A DNA stretch of 64,000 nucleotides. Source: Cutibacterium porci (lineage in GTDB: Bacteria > Actinomycetota > Actinomycetes > Propionibacteriales > Propionibacteriaceae). The notes under the pieces are model-generated. The model was not told the DNA's origin. It was given only the letters and a program-made list of their open reading frames with translations, and did not search any database. The stretch is from NCBI RefSeq assembly GCF_009696315.1, contig NZ_VUMG01000001.1, positions 1-64,000 of the forward strand, read 5' to 3'. A program made the position numbers and the translations under genes. Shown in pieces: positions 1-6,920 of this stretch (the stretch's first letter is position 1; each line of letters starts with the position of its first letter).

Positions 1-804
1 GCCTCCGTCTCACCCCACAGCAGCGCCACAACTGCAGTATTCCCCGCTTATGCGGGGGTGAGCCTACACGCCGTGAGCCATCGACGCCCCAGCAGTAGTA
101 TTCCCCGCTTATGCGGGGGTGAGCCTATCCCCAAAAAACAGTCTCCGCGGAACAAAAAGTATTCCCCGCTTATGCGGGGGTGAGCCGGATCATCGAGCGC
201 GACGGTGGTCGCTGCACCGGTATTCCCCGCTTATGCGGGGGTGAGCCATGCTGAGCAGGCCTCAAAATACTGTCCAGTATGTATTCCCCGCTTATGCGGG
301 GGTGAGCCGAGACGACTACTCATCCAAAGAATCCGCTATTTGTATTCCCCGCTTATGCGGGGGTGAGCCGGGCGGAGCGACGCCAATCAAGTTTCGGGCT
401 GGGTATTCCCCGCTTATGCGGGGGTGAGCCGTATAGAAATAGGCGGGCGGGGTGAATTTGTGGGTATTCCCCGCTTATGCGGGGGTGAGCCGACACCCAG
501 GTCTCCGCAACCTCGGACGAGTGGACGGCCGTGTATTCCCCGCTTATGCGGGGGTGAGCCTAGCGTTTTTCCCATTCTGGCGCGGAACAGCTAGTATTCC
601 CCGCTTATGCGGGGGTGAGCCCATGGACCCGGCGTTTGCTGCGGCTCAGCGAACGTATTCCCCGCTTATGCGGGGGTGAGCCTGACAGGGTTTGTCCTTT
701 GAGGCCCTTGGACGGGTATTCCCCGCTTATGCGGGGGTGAGCCGGGGTTCGGGGAGTGGGGAGCCCGATGTAGGGCGTATTCCCCGCTTATGCGGGGGTG
801 AGCC
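1..804 (+). CRISPR. Type I-E CRISPR array (leader-distal part)
   Basis: Thirteen identical 28-bp repeats start at 37, 98, 159, 220, 281, 342, 403, 464, 533, 594, 655, 716 and 777. The repeat begins GTATTCCCCG, carries a short GC stem and ends GGTGAGCC. Positions 1-3 are the tail of a fourteenth repeat cut by the window edge, so the array continues to the left. Spacers are 33 nt except 492-532, which is 41 nt. The repeat resembles the I-E class, and by analogy with E. coli the GTGAGCC end would be the 5' crRNA handle. That puts leader and cas genes to the left, outside the window, and makes the right end the oldest. No cas gene is present here. The last repeat is perfect rather than decayed, which is unusual for a trailer end. 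Confidence 0.97.
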
Positions 805-1395
805 GTAGTTGTGCATGGACAGGTTGGCCCGGTTGTAGCGGGGGTCGTGGAGACGAATGTCGGCGAAGGGGACATTGCCGATTGTGGCGTCGAACGTGCC
901 GTCTGGGACGCTCGTGGCGGCGAAGGACTCGGCGCGGATGTTGGCGTCGGGGTACAGTGCTGCGGCAATGGAGGCAGTGGTGGGGTCCAGTTCGACGCCG
1001 GTCATTTGTGTACCTGTCGGGGCCAGTCCGATAAAGGTTCCCGATCCGCAACCGGGTTCAAGAACGCGCGAGTCGGTGGGTAGCCCTAACTCGGTCATGG
1101 TGTGCCACATCCGTGACGCGATGCGCGGATCGGTGTAGTGGGCGTTGATTGTGGATCGTTTTGCTGCAGCGAAGGCGTTGGAGTCGAGGAGCTCGTGAAG
1201 GGTTTCCCGGCGGTGGGCATGATTGGCTCGGCTCTCATCGAAGATGGCTGACATGCCTGAGGCTCCCCAACCTGACCACCGGGCGAGAACATCCTTCTCG
1301 TCAGCAGTGGCTACGCGCTGTTCACGCTGGAGAGTCTGCGCCACTCGGATTGCAGCCACATTCGCGTCGAACCGGGCCACTGGGGTAGCTGGCAC
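805..1395 (-). pseudogene. Truncated plasmid-type adenine DNA methylase/helicase gene
   Basis: This is the N-terminal part of the very large methylase-helicase proteins carried by actinobacterial plasmids and integrative elements. Visible are an N-terminal segment with WSGWGA, the SAM-binding motif EPGCGSG (about 1041-1061), an acidic VELDP strand end, and a catalytic-type NVPF motif (variant of NPPF) at about 865-876. The frame is cut immediately after the residues NLSMHNY: base 805 directly abuts the last CRISPR repeat. In this family the conserved block continues after HNY into the rest of the methylase and then a helicase, all missing here. The start is uncertain; GTG codons at 1395 or 1380 fit the short N-terminus expected, because the upstream gene ends at 1425. 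The fragment is probably non-functional. Confidence 0.8.
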
Positions 1396-1424
1396 GATCG
1401 GCTCTTGCGGGGCCTGCCACGACG

Positions 1425-1856
1425 TCAGTGACTCATCTTGTCGGTTTCCTCCGGGTACTGGGCGTCGATCTCCGCGTTGTCCCTGTCGATCTGATCCATC
1501 CGTTCTGCCCAACTCCGCAGAGACTCTGGGCTGCCGGCCTGTCCCCACATCGGGTCCGAGTCGGGACGACTCGGGTCGTTCAGTTCCTCGTCGTCCTCGA
1601 TCTCGGGAGGTGCCAGAATCTCGGCTCGCACTATTTCCTCGGCCTGCATCCTCGCTCGGTTCAACCTCCCAACTTTGTGAAAATAGGTCTCCCCCGGTTC
1701 GTCCGGTCCGGCCAACTGAGGTGTCAACTCGCTGATCATCATCGAGGCCTGCTGGCCCAGATTCTCGAAGAACTCCTCGGGATTGTTCATCTGTTGCACG
1801 TGGCTCGGACAGGCTATCTGCCACGCTCTCCATGTCTCGCTGGCGTATCTGTTCAT
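1425..1856 (-). CDS. Small plasmid/ICE-type protein of unknown function
   Basis: It encodes 143 residues beginning MNRYASETW, with a good ribosome-binding site (GGAGG seven bases before ATG), which fixes the start. The pattern, with FFENLGQQ, then LAGPDEPGETY, then KVGRLNRARMQAEE and an acidic, proline-rich tail, matches a small-protein family that I recall sitting just upstream of the large methylase-helicase gene in actinobacterial mobile elements. Its function is unknown; no catalytic motif is visible. It is immediately upstream of the truncated methylase and on the same strand, so the two are the remains of one mobile-element operon. A longer overlapping frame from 1986 covers the same DNA but has low-complexity composition here, so I treat it as a shadow. 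Confidence 0.6.
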   Translation of the reverse strand: MNRYASETWRAWQIACPSHVQQMNNPEEFFENLGQQASMMISELTPQLAGPDEPGETYFHKVGRLNRARMQAEEIVRAEILAPPEIEDDEELNDPSRPDSDPMWGQAGSPESLRSWAERMDQIDRDNAEIDAQYPEETDKMSH

Positions 1857-2147
1857 TGCTGACCTCCTCTTCCTGTGGCTGCGGTTGCGACCACCATTCC
1901 TCAAGGGTCGGCTGAAAGAATCCATTGTCGGCACGTCGACGTCGAACCACGGTCCACTCCCTCCACGAAAGTTGACCTAAAGTCAACGGTCTTGTGCGAT
2001 CACTGAATCCTAATATCCGCCGCTACTTGTATCTTAGCATTCTTAAATTCAAAAACGGGATGCAGTCATGCTGTTTTGACGACATGGATGCATTAGGGCT
2101 TGTTTGCTGCCGTATGTGGGACTGGTCTTGGTGGAAGCGGTGGGCTT
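1857..2147. other. Gene-poor junction DNA upstream of the mobile-element remnant
   Basis: No complete gene is seen. On the minus strand, 1857-1986 reads as an open stretch ending just before the small plasmid-type gene (residues such as FFQPTLEEWW), possibly the broken end of another mobile-element gene. From about 1990 to 2100 the sequence is clearly more AT-rich than the surroundings. The stretch ends where the decayed CRISPR repeats begin. Confidence 0.4.
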
Positions 2148-2236
2148 GTATTCCCCGCCTACGCGGGGGTGGCTTTATTGTTTTCGGTGAATCGTGTCCA
2201 GCACGCACAAATTCCTCGCCTACGCGGGAGTGGCCC
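2148..2236 (+). repeat. Two decayed CRISPR repeats (relic array trailer)
   Basis: Copies at 2148-2175 (about six mismatches to the intact repeat) and 2209-2236 (about eight mismatches) are separated by a 33-nt relic spacer, giving exactly the 61-bp period of the intact array. Both share the same variant loop (CCTACGC instead of CTTATGC) and a GTGGC tail. This is what the oldest end of a CRISPR array usually looks like, so the array probably once extended to here. They have the same orientation as the intact array. Confidence 0.85.
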
Positions 2237-2813
2237 TGAGCTGCGAGAATCCATCCCCCGCCATGACGGATAGTCCCATACATTCAGGAAGACCTAACCG
2301 TCATTCTCAGAAAACTGAGAAAATGGCAGAACCGGACCAGATATTCCAATCTCCGCCGGATAGGAACGTGAATGAACGTCTGCTTTGGAAGCAGGAGACC
2401 GCAGACTCCCGTTGACATCGGTCCCCAGCTGACCAGGAGCGCAGTCCCCACTCGTCGTGGCCCCAGCGTCTCCTGATCACCGCAGTCTTCTCGGCACCCC
2501 TCCAAGCCCGACAACCAGTCAGTGACCGACGGCGGGGCCAGAACCACCCGGCAAGCCCTCCTCGACCGCAGCACTTTGGCCTGACCTGACTGGGTTGTCC
2601 CAGCTCCCAAGTGAGCCACCCCCGATGGCAGCGAGTACCTGGGTGAAGCCCCGTGGATGACGCCAAGAAGAACCTGCACGCAATCTGGGAATCGAGCGGA
2701 CGAAGCGCCGGCCGCCACACCTTTCGAGGGGGGTGGCCGCGGAACGTCGGCAGGCAACGCATACCATCGATGAGCATGGACGCTGCCATGACGCAGCGTA
2801 GACCACTCGTAGT
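2237..2813. other. Intergenic stretch without a recognisable gene
   Basis: Nothing coding is recognised on either strand. A perfect 7-bp hairpin with an AAAA loop (TTCTCAG/CTGAGAA) lies at 2304-2321. The rest precedes the flavoenzyme gene and may carry its promoter. Confidence 0.4.
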
Positions 2814-2825
2814 GGAGGCACTCCC

Positions 2826-4814
2826 ATGACCAACGACACCGCACAAGTCCACGGGGCGAACAGGCTGCTGACCACCCCCTTCACGATCGGGTCACTCACC
2901 ATTCCCAACCGAACGGTGATGACCCCGGTAGGCACCAATCTCGCAGACCCTGACGGCACGCCTGGCAAGCGGCTGACGGCTTACTGGATGGAGCGTGCGC
3001 GAGGCGGCTGCGGCCTCCTCGTCTCCGAGATCATCCGGGTCAACGAGGTCCACGGCGCAGGGTTGCCGCGTCAGCTCGCCCTCACGCGCGACGAGCACGT
3101 CGCACCCCTGCGGGAAGCGATCGAACAGATCCACTCGACCGGCACGAAGTTCCTCGCCCAGCTCCACCACCCGGGCTCGGAGGGCATCCCCCCGCTGTGC
3201 GCCGACGGGGTGACGGTGTCGCCATCCGGGGTCGTAGTGCGCACCACGAAGGCACCCACGCGCGAGCTCACGACCGACGAGGTGGAGGGCCTCGTCGGTG
3301 ACTTCATCCAGGCCGCCCGCCGCGCAAAGGAGGCGGGCGCCGACGGGGTCGAGATCCACGGCGCCCACGGCTACCTCGTGTGTCAGTTCCTGTCGCCGTA
3401 CACGAACCGGCGCACGGACCGCTACGGCGGAGACTTCGACGGCCGTATGCGGTTCGTCACCGAGATCATCGAGGGCATCCGCAAGGTATGCGGCCCCGAC
3501 TTCCCGATCTCGGTGCGCATCTCCGCGTCCGAGATGATGGAGACGATCGGCGAGCCTGGCGTCGGCATCACCGTCGAGGAGGGCGCCCGGATCGCGCGGC
3601 GTCTCGAAGAGGTCGGCGTCGACCTCATCTCGGTCTCGACCGGCACCTACGAGACGGGCACGACGATCATCGAGCCCATCAACACCCCGCGCAACTGGCG
3701 TGACCCGATCATCCGCGCCGTCCGTGACGCCGTGTCGATACCCGTCATGGGCACCTCCATCACCCGGATGCCCAGCCAGGCGGAGCAGATGCTGCAGGAC
3801 GGACTCGTCGACCTCGTCGCCATGGGCCGGTCGTGGCTGGCCGACCCCCAGTGGGGGGTCAAGGCCATCGAGGGCCGCGACGACCAGATCGTGCGTTGCA
3901 TGGGATGCATGGCCTGTTTCCAGGCACTCGGGAGCGGACCCATCATCTGCGCCCTCAACCCGCGGTGCGGCCATGAGAGTGAGTTCCCGCCGCTGCCAGC
4001 GCGGGACTTGGAGGGACGTTCCGCTCTCGTGGTGGGCGGCGGCCCGTCGGGTTGCGAGGCAGCCGAGCAGCTCGCCCTCCGCGGCGCCGACGTCGTGCTG
4101 ACCGAGGCCACCGACCGGATCGGTGGCCAGGTGCGCCCCGGGTGCAACCCTCCGGGCAAGGAGCCCATGAGCTGGGTCATCGACAACTACGAACAGCGGC
4201 TGCGCCGTGCGGGCGTCGAGGTACGACTCGGCACGGTGATGACGGCCGACGCCGTGCGCGGGTTCGGGGCTGACGTCGTCGTCGTCGCGACGGGCGCGGT
4301 GCCGTTCCGCCCCGCCTTGCCCGGCATGAACCTACCGCAGGTCGTGGAGGCGATCGACGTCCTGCGGGGCGATGCGGAGGTCGGCCGGCGCGTCGTCGTC
4401 GTCGGGTCGGGGATGACGGGCCTGGAGACCGCCGAGCTGCTCCACCAGCGCGGCCACGAGGTCATTGGCGTCTACGAAATGGCTGACACGATCGCCCCCG
4501 GAGCCTTCCGTCAGAACGTGGAGTCCGTTGCCTCCCACCTCCGTGCGGCGAAGATTCCGCTCCAGACAGGGCACAAGCTGCTCGAGGTGACGCCCGATCA
4601 AGCGATCTTCGGCACCGCGCAGGAACGTGTCGAGGTTCCCTGCGACACCGTCGTGACCGCGATCGGCATGCGCCCGAACGCCGCCCTCGGCCAGGAACTT
4701 GCAACCGAAGGGGTCGAGGCGGTCCCCGTAGGCGACGCCACCGGCGTGGCCCGGGTCGCCGAGGCCGTGGCCTCGGGCTTCCGAGCGGGCAGGACGGCCG
4801 CAGTGCACGCCTGA
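2826..4814 (+). CDS. NADH:flavin oxidoreductase / 2,4-dienoyl-CoA reductase-type enzyme
   Basis: This 662-residue protein has the three-part layout of the FadH/2-enoate reductase family. The N-terminal Old-Yellow-Enzyme TIM barrel (about 10-345) binds FMN, with EIHGAHGYL and the SPYTNRRTDRYGG signature. A 4Fe-4S site follows with C358, C361, C364 and C375. A C-terminal FAD/NAD(P)H half has nucleotide-binding motifs GGGPSG and VVVGSGMTG. Such enzymes pass electrons from NAD(P)H through FAD and Fe-S to FMN to reduce activated C=C bonds; the substrate here cannot be told. The cysteine spacing (x2, x2, x10) is slightly shorter than the x2, x3, x11 usual in FadH. The start has a good RBS (GGAGG). 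GC content appears higher than in the neighbours, and the gene lies between CRISPR relics, suggesting acquisition. Confidence 0.9.
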   Translation: MTNDTAQVHGANRLLTTPFTIGSLTIPNRTVMTPVGTNLADPDGTPGKRLTAYWMERARGGCGLLVSEIIRVNEVHGAGLPRQLALTRDEHVAPLREAIEQIHSTGTKFLAQLHHPGSEGIPPLCADGVTVSPSGVVVRTTKAPTRELTTDEVEGLVGDFIQAARRAKEAGADGVEIHGAHGYLVCQFLSPYTNRRTDRYGGDFDGRMRFVTEIIEGIRKVCGPDFPISVRISASEMMETIGEPGVGITVEEGARIARRLEEVGVDLISVSTGTYETGTTIIEPINTPRNWRDPIIRAVRDAVSIPVMGTSITRMPSQAEQMLQDGLVDLVAMGRSWLADPQWGVKAIEGRDDQIVRCMGCMACFQALGSGPIICALNPRCGHESEFPPLPARDLEGRSALVVGGGPSGCEAAEQLALRGADVVLTEATDRIGGQVRPGCNPPGKEPMSWVIDNYEQRLRRAGVEVRLGTVMTADAVRGFGADVVVVATGAVPFRPALPGMNLPQVVEAIDVLRGDAEVGRRVVVVGSGMTGLETAELLHQRGHEVIGVYEMADTIAPGAFRQNVESVASHLRAAKIPLQTGHKLLEVTPDQAIFGTAQERVEVPCDTVVTAIGMRPNAALGQELATEGVEAVPVGDATGVARVAEAVASGFRAGRTAAVHA

Positions 4815-4830
4815 CTCACGGTGCCCGAAG

Positions 4831-4996
4831 TGGGGTCGTGGTCGGTTCGCCGACCACGACCGCATCGGCCTGCTGCTCAGCGGCAACCGCGTCACGGTCA
4901 CGGGCATCTCTGTCAACGGCTGAGCCCCGTCACCATCGACGGACATCCAGCGTGGGTCTGTGCCCGTTACCTGACGATCCGTCGGCGCTGCAGGCC
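4831..4996 (+). pseudogene. SH3b-domain protein remnant with single-base frameshift
   Basis: In one frame 4831-4920 reads as the first half of a bacterial SH3 domain (RIGLLLSGNRVTVTG, then SVNG) and hits a stop at 4921. In the next frame it continues as SPVTIDGHPAWVCARYL, the usual end of that fold. Inserting one G after 4922 would restore an NGWSPVTI junction, so a one-base deletion explains the break. The same fold occurs intact in the RlpA-like protein at 11231-12289 (QGWTPVNYRGKTAWVATRF). No start or further domain is recognisable. Confidence 0.6.
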
Positions 4997-5033
4997 AGGC
5001 ACCTCCCAGAACGGCATGTTCGTCGGCGACGTG

Positions 5034-5061
5034 GTATTCCCCGCTTATGCGAGGGTGAGCC
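5034..5061 (+). repeat. Orphan CRISPR repeat
   Basis: A single 28-bp copy of the array repeat with one mismatch (A for G at repeat position 19). It has the same loop as the live array, not that of the decayed trailer copies, and the same orientation. It lies 4.2 kb from the array. No second repeat is found 61 bp to either side. Its right end directly abuts a sortase gene fragment. Confidence 0.93.
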
Positions 5062-5296
5062 GATCCATCTTGGTCATGAGGTGGCCGTCAGTGATCGTGG
5101 CCGGGTCAACCGGTATCGCGTGACCGATATCACCGTGACGCCGAAAACGAGGCTGCCCGACTGGGTGTGGGGCACCTCTGCTGGTCCTCGTCGTGTGATC
5201 CTGGTGACGTGCGGTGGCCGCGAGACTGGTCGTGCCGGTCATCGGATGTGGGACAGTAATGTCATTGTGACCGCAACAAGCGTTAGGAACCAATAA
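5062..5296 (+). pseudogene. C-terminal fragment of a class E/F-type sortase
   Basis: The frame reads HEVAVSDRGRVNRYRVTD, then a linker and LVTCGG, then a short tail with MWDSNVIV. This is the end of the sortase beta-barrel: the TCGG motif holds the catalytic cysteine, and the tail strand with a D-N pair is typical of actinobacterial class E/F enzymes. The N-terminal signal anchor and the catalytic histidine are absent. The homologous sequence starts within a few bases of the orphan CRISPR repeat, so the gene was cut there. The stop codon TAA overlaps the ATG of the next gene (TAATG), showing that the intact sortase was translationally coupled to that lipoprotein. Confidence 0.7.
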
Positions 5297-6351
5297 TGCG
5301 TAAAGCTTTTCCGACCCTGGTGGCGGTGATTGCGGTTGCTGCTACCGGGTGTACCCACCAGCAGCAGTCCGGGGTGCCCGCAGGCACGGTAGCCTCGTCA
5401 CTCCCGTCGGCCTCGCCCTCAACGCTGGCACGCCACCGCTCACTGTCACCTTCCCCGTCGGCCTCGTCGAGTCTGGCGACGTCGGCGGGCAAGGTGGGTG
5501 CGGCTGCGGCTGTGACGCCTCGCGCATCTGAGCATGGGCGCTCCGTGAGCGAGCGGCAGGCAGGGATGGGTGGTCGTCCGTCGGCCTCGTCGCGCCATGA
5601 CGTGGCTGCTCCTGACCGGGTGCGGGCCACCTCTCACGCGGTAGCGGTGCATCGGGCGCGATCGTCGTCACTGTCTCAGGCCAGCGAGTCCCGGCGTGCC
5701 CGCCCTCGTCGTAGTGCGACTCATGCGGCCACATCGACGGTGTCGGTGTATGCGCCGGGTACGGGTGTGTCGGCGCGTACGTCGCAGCAGGTGATGGTCG
5801 CCGATCGGACGTCGGGGTCGCGGGGCACGTGGATTCGCTACGAGTGGGAGGGCCCTTCACGCGGATGGAGGCAAGTATCCGTTGGGGGTGTCACGGTCCA
5901 TTTCGGTAAGCATGGGGTGAGGCCGGGGTCTCGTCGTGTGGAGGGGGATATGACGACGCCCTCGGGCACGTATGGGTTTGTGATGGCGTTCGGCTCGGGT
6001 GATCCGGGGACGAAGCTGCCGTATCGGCGGATCAATGCGTGCTCGTGGTGGATCGGGGATCCTGCCGCGAGTGACTATAACCGGTGGCGGCAAGACTGCG
6101 GCTCGCTGTCACGGTCGAAGAATGAGCACTTGGCCGACTATGTGGGCAAGCAGTACATTCAGGCTGCCGCCCTGGACTTTAATTACTACTCGCGGGTGCG
6201 TCATGGTGCGGGCTCAGGTTCGGCGATTTTCTTGCACTATGCGACGAGCTATACCGCTGGGTGTGTCGGGTTGGACTCACTATCGGAACTGACTCACACA
6301 CTTCGCTGGCTTGACCCTGCGAAGAATCCCCGCATTGTTATTCGAGGGTGA
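5296..6351 (+). CDS. Lipoprotein with L,D-transpeptidase (YkuD-like) domain
   Basis: The 351-residue precursor has an N-terminal signal with a lipobox-like AATGC, C19 being the likely lipidated residue. A long Ala/Ser/Arg-rich linker (about 25-150) follows, then a YkuD-type domain (about 155-351). The domain shows TPSGTYGF, a loop rich in aromatic residues, and the catalytic-type motif with H314 and C323 (HYATSYTAGCVGL). L,D-transpeptidases cross-link peptidoglycan or attach proteins to it; this subgroup lacks the arginine of the classic SHGC(V/I)R motif, so activity is inferred. It starts inside the stop codon of the sortase fragment, hence ancestrally co-expressed with a sortase, which supports a role in cell-surface assembly. 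Confidence 0.75.
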   Translation: MRKAFPTLVAVIAVAATGCTHQQQSGVPAGTVASSLPSASPSTLARHRSLSPSPSASSSLATSAGKVGAAAAVTPRASEHGRSVSERQAGMGGRPSASSRHDVAAPDRVRATSHAVAVHRARSSSLSQASESRRARPRRSATHAATSTVSVYAPGTGVSARTSQQVMVADRTSGSRGTWIRYEWEGPSRGWRQVSVGGVTVHFGKHGVRPGSRRVEGDMTTPSGTYGFVMAFGSGDPGTKLPYRRINACSWWIGDPAASDYNRWRQDCGSLSRSKNEHLADYVGKQYIQAAALDFNYYSRVRHGAGSGSAIFLHYATSYTAGCVGLDSLSELTHTLRWLDPAKNPRIVIRG

Positions 6352-6920
6352 CGGTGATAAGCACAGCCGATTCCCGTAACCCCTATTTTTCGACCAGCCT
6401 TTGCAGCTTGTCCTCATGCCCGGCAGCCGCGTCAGCTGCAGCCGCTGCTTGCGGCACGGCAACGTGCACCACACCCACATCCCAGGCTGAGCCCATCGGA
6501 GAAAGATTGCGTGCGGAATCAGCCAATCACACCACGTGCGCCCAAAGTACGTCTCGGACCAGTACGGAATCCTCCGGAAGTACACAACTGACGCCAGATC
6601 AGGAAAACCCTTGTCCAACCCAGCTGGGCATTTCGTTTCCCTAAGCCGACCGCGTTCTTGGGTTTTCCATACTCCCCTGGTTGATCTTGGCCGTCATCAG
6701 CCAGCGGCTCGACTCAACCACATAACGCTCCCCGTACCCCCGTTCGGTCTCTGCACATGCAGGCAGGCCGGGATCGTCGTCAAAAATGTCAAGCTTGACG
6801 GCCAGTTCCTCCATCAGTTTGATGCACAACACACACGGACGCGGTGCTGCCCCCATAACCAACTCTTATGACGCCCACCATCACGCGACAGCGCCAACGA
6901 GTCAGTTCACACGAGGGCAT
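6352..6920. other. Intergenic region with possible decayed minus-strand gene
   Basis: No convincing intact gene. On the minus strand 6641-6862 could encode 73 residues (KLMEELAVKLDIFDDDPGLP and onward). A separate minus frame near 6400-6500 ends in an Ala-rich helix-like tail, AAAGHEDKLQRLVEK. Together they could be pieces of one broken gene. I do not recognise the family. Confidence 0.3.

Noticed and set aside
452-679. Protein-coding frame across the CRISPR array
   Set aside because: It is a repetitive translation of repeats and spacers.
1396-1986. N-terminal extension of the methylase frame to an ATG at 1986
   Set aside because: It overlaps the small plasmid-type gene in another frame that has a good ribosome-binding site and recognisable family pattern; the extension itself is low-complexity.
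2250-2275. A possible third decayed CRISPR repeat (ATCCCCCGCCATGACGG)
   Set aside because: It is not at the 61-bp register and matches only a few core bases.
2360-2420. Minus-strand tRNA-Trp-like anticodon arm (TTCCAAA loop)
   Set aside because: Only the anticodon arm looks right; D-arm, T-arm and acceptor do not pair, so it is chance.
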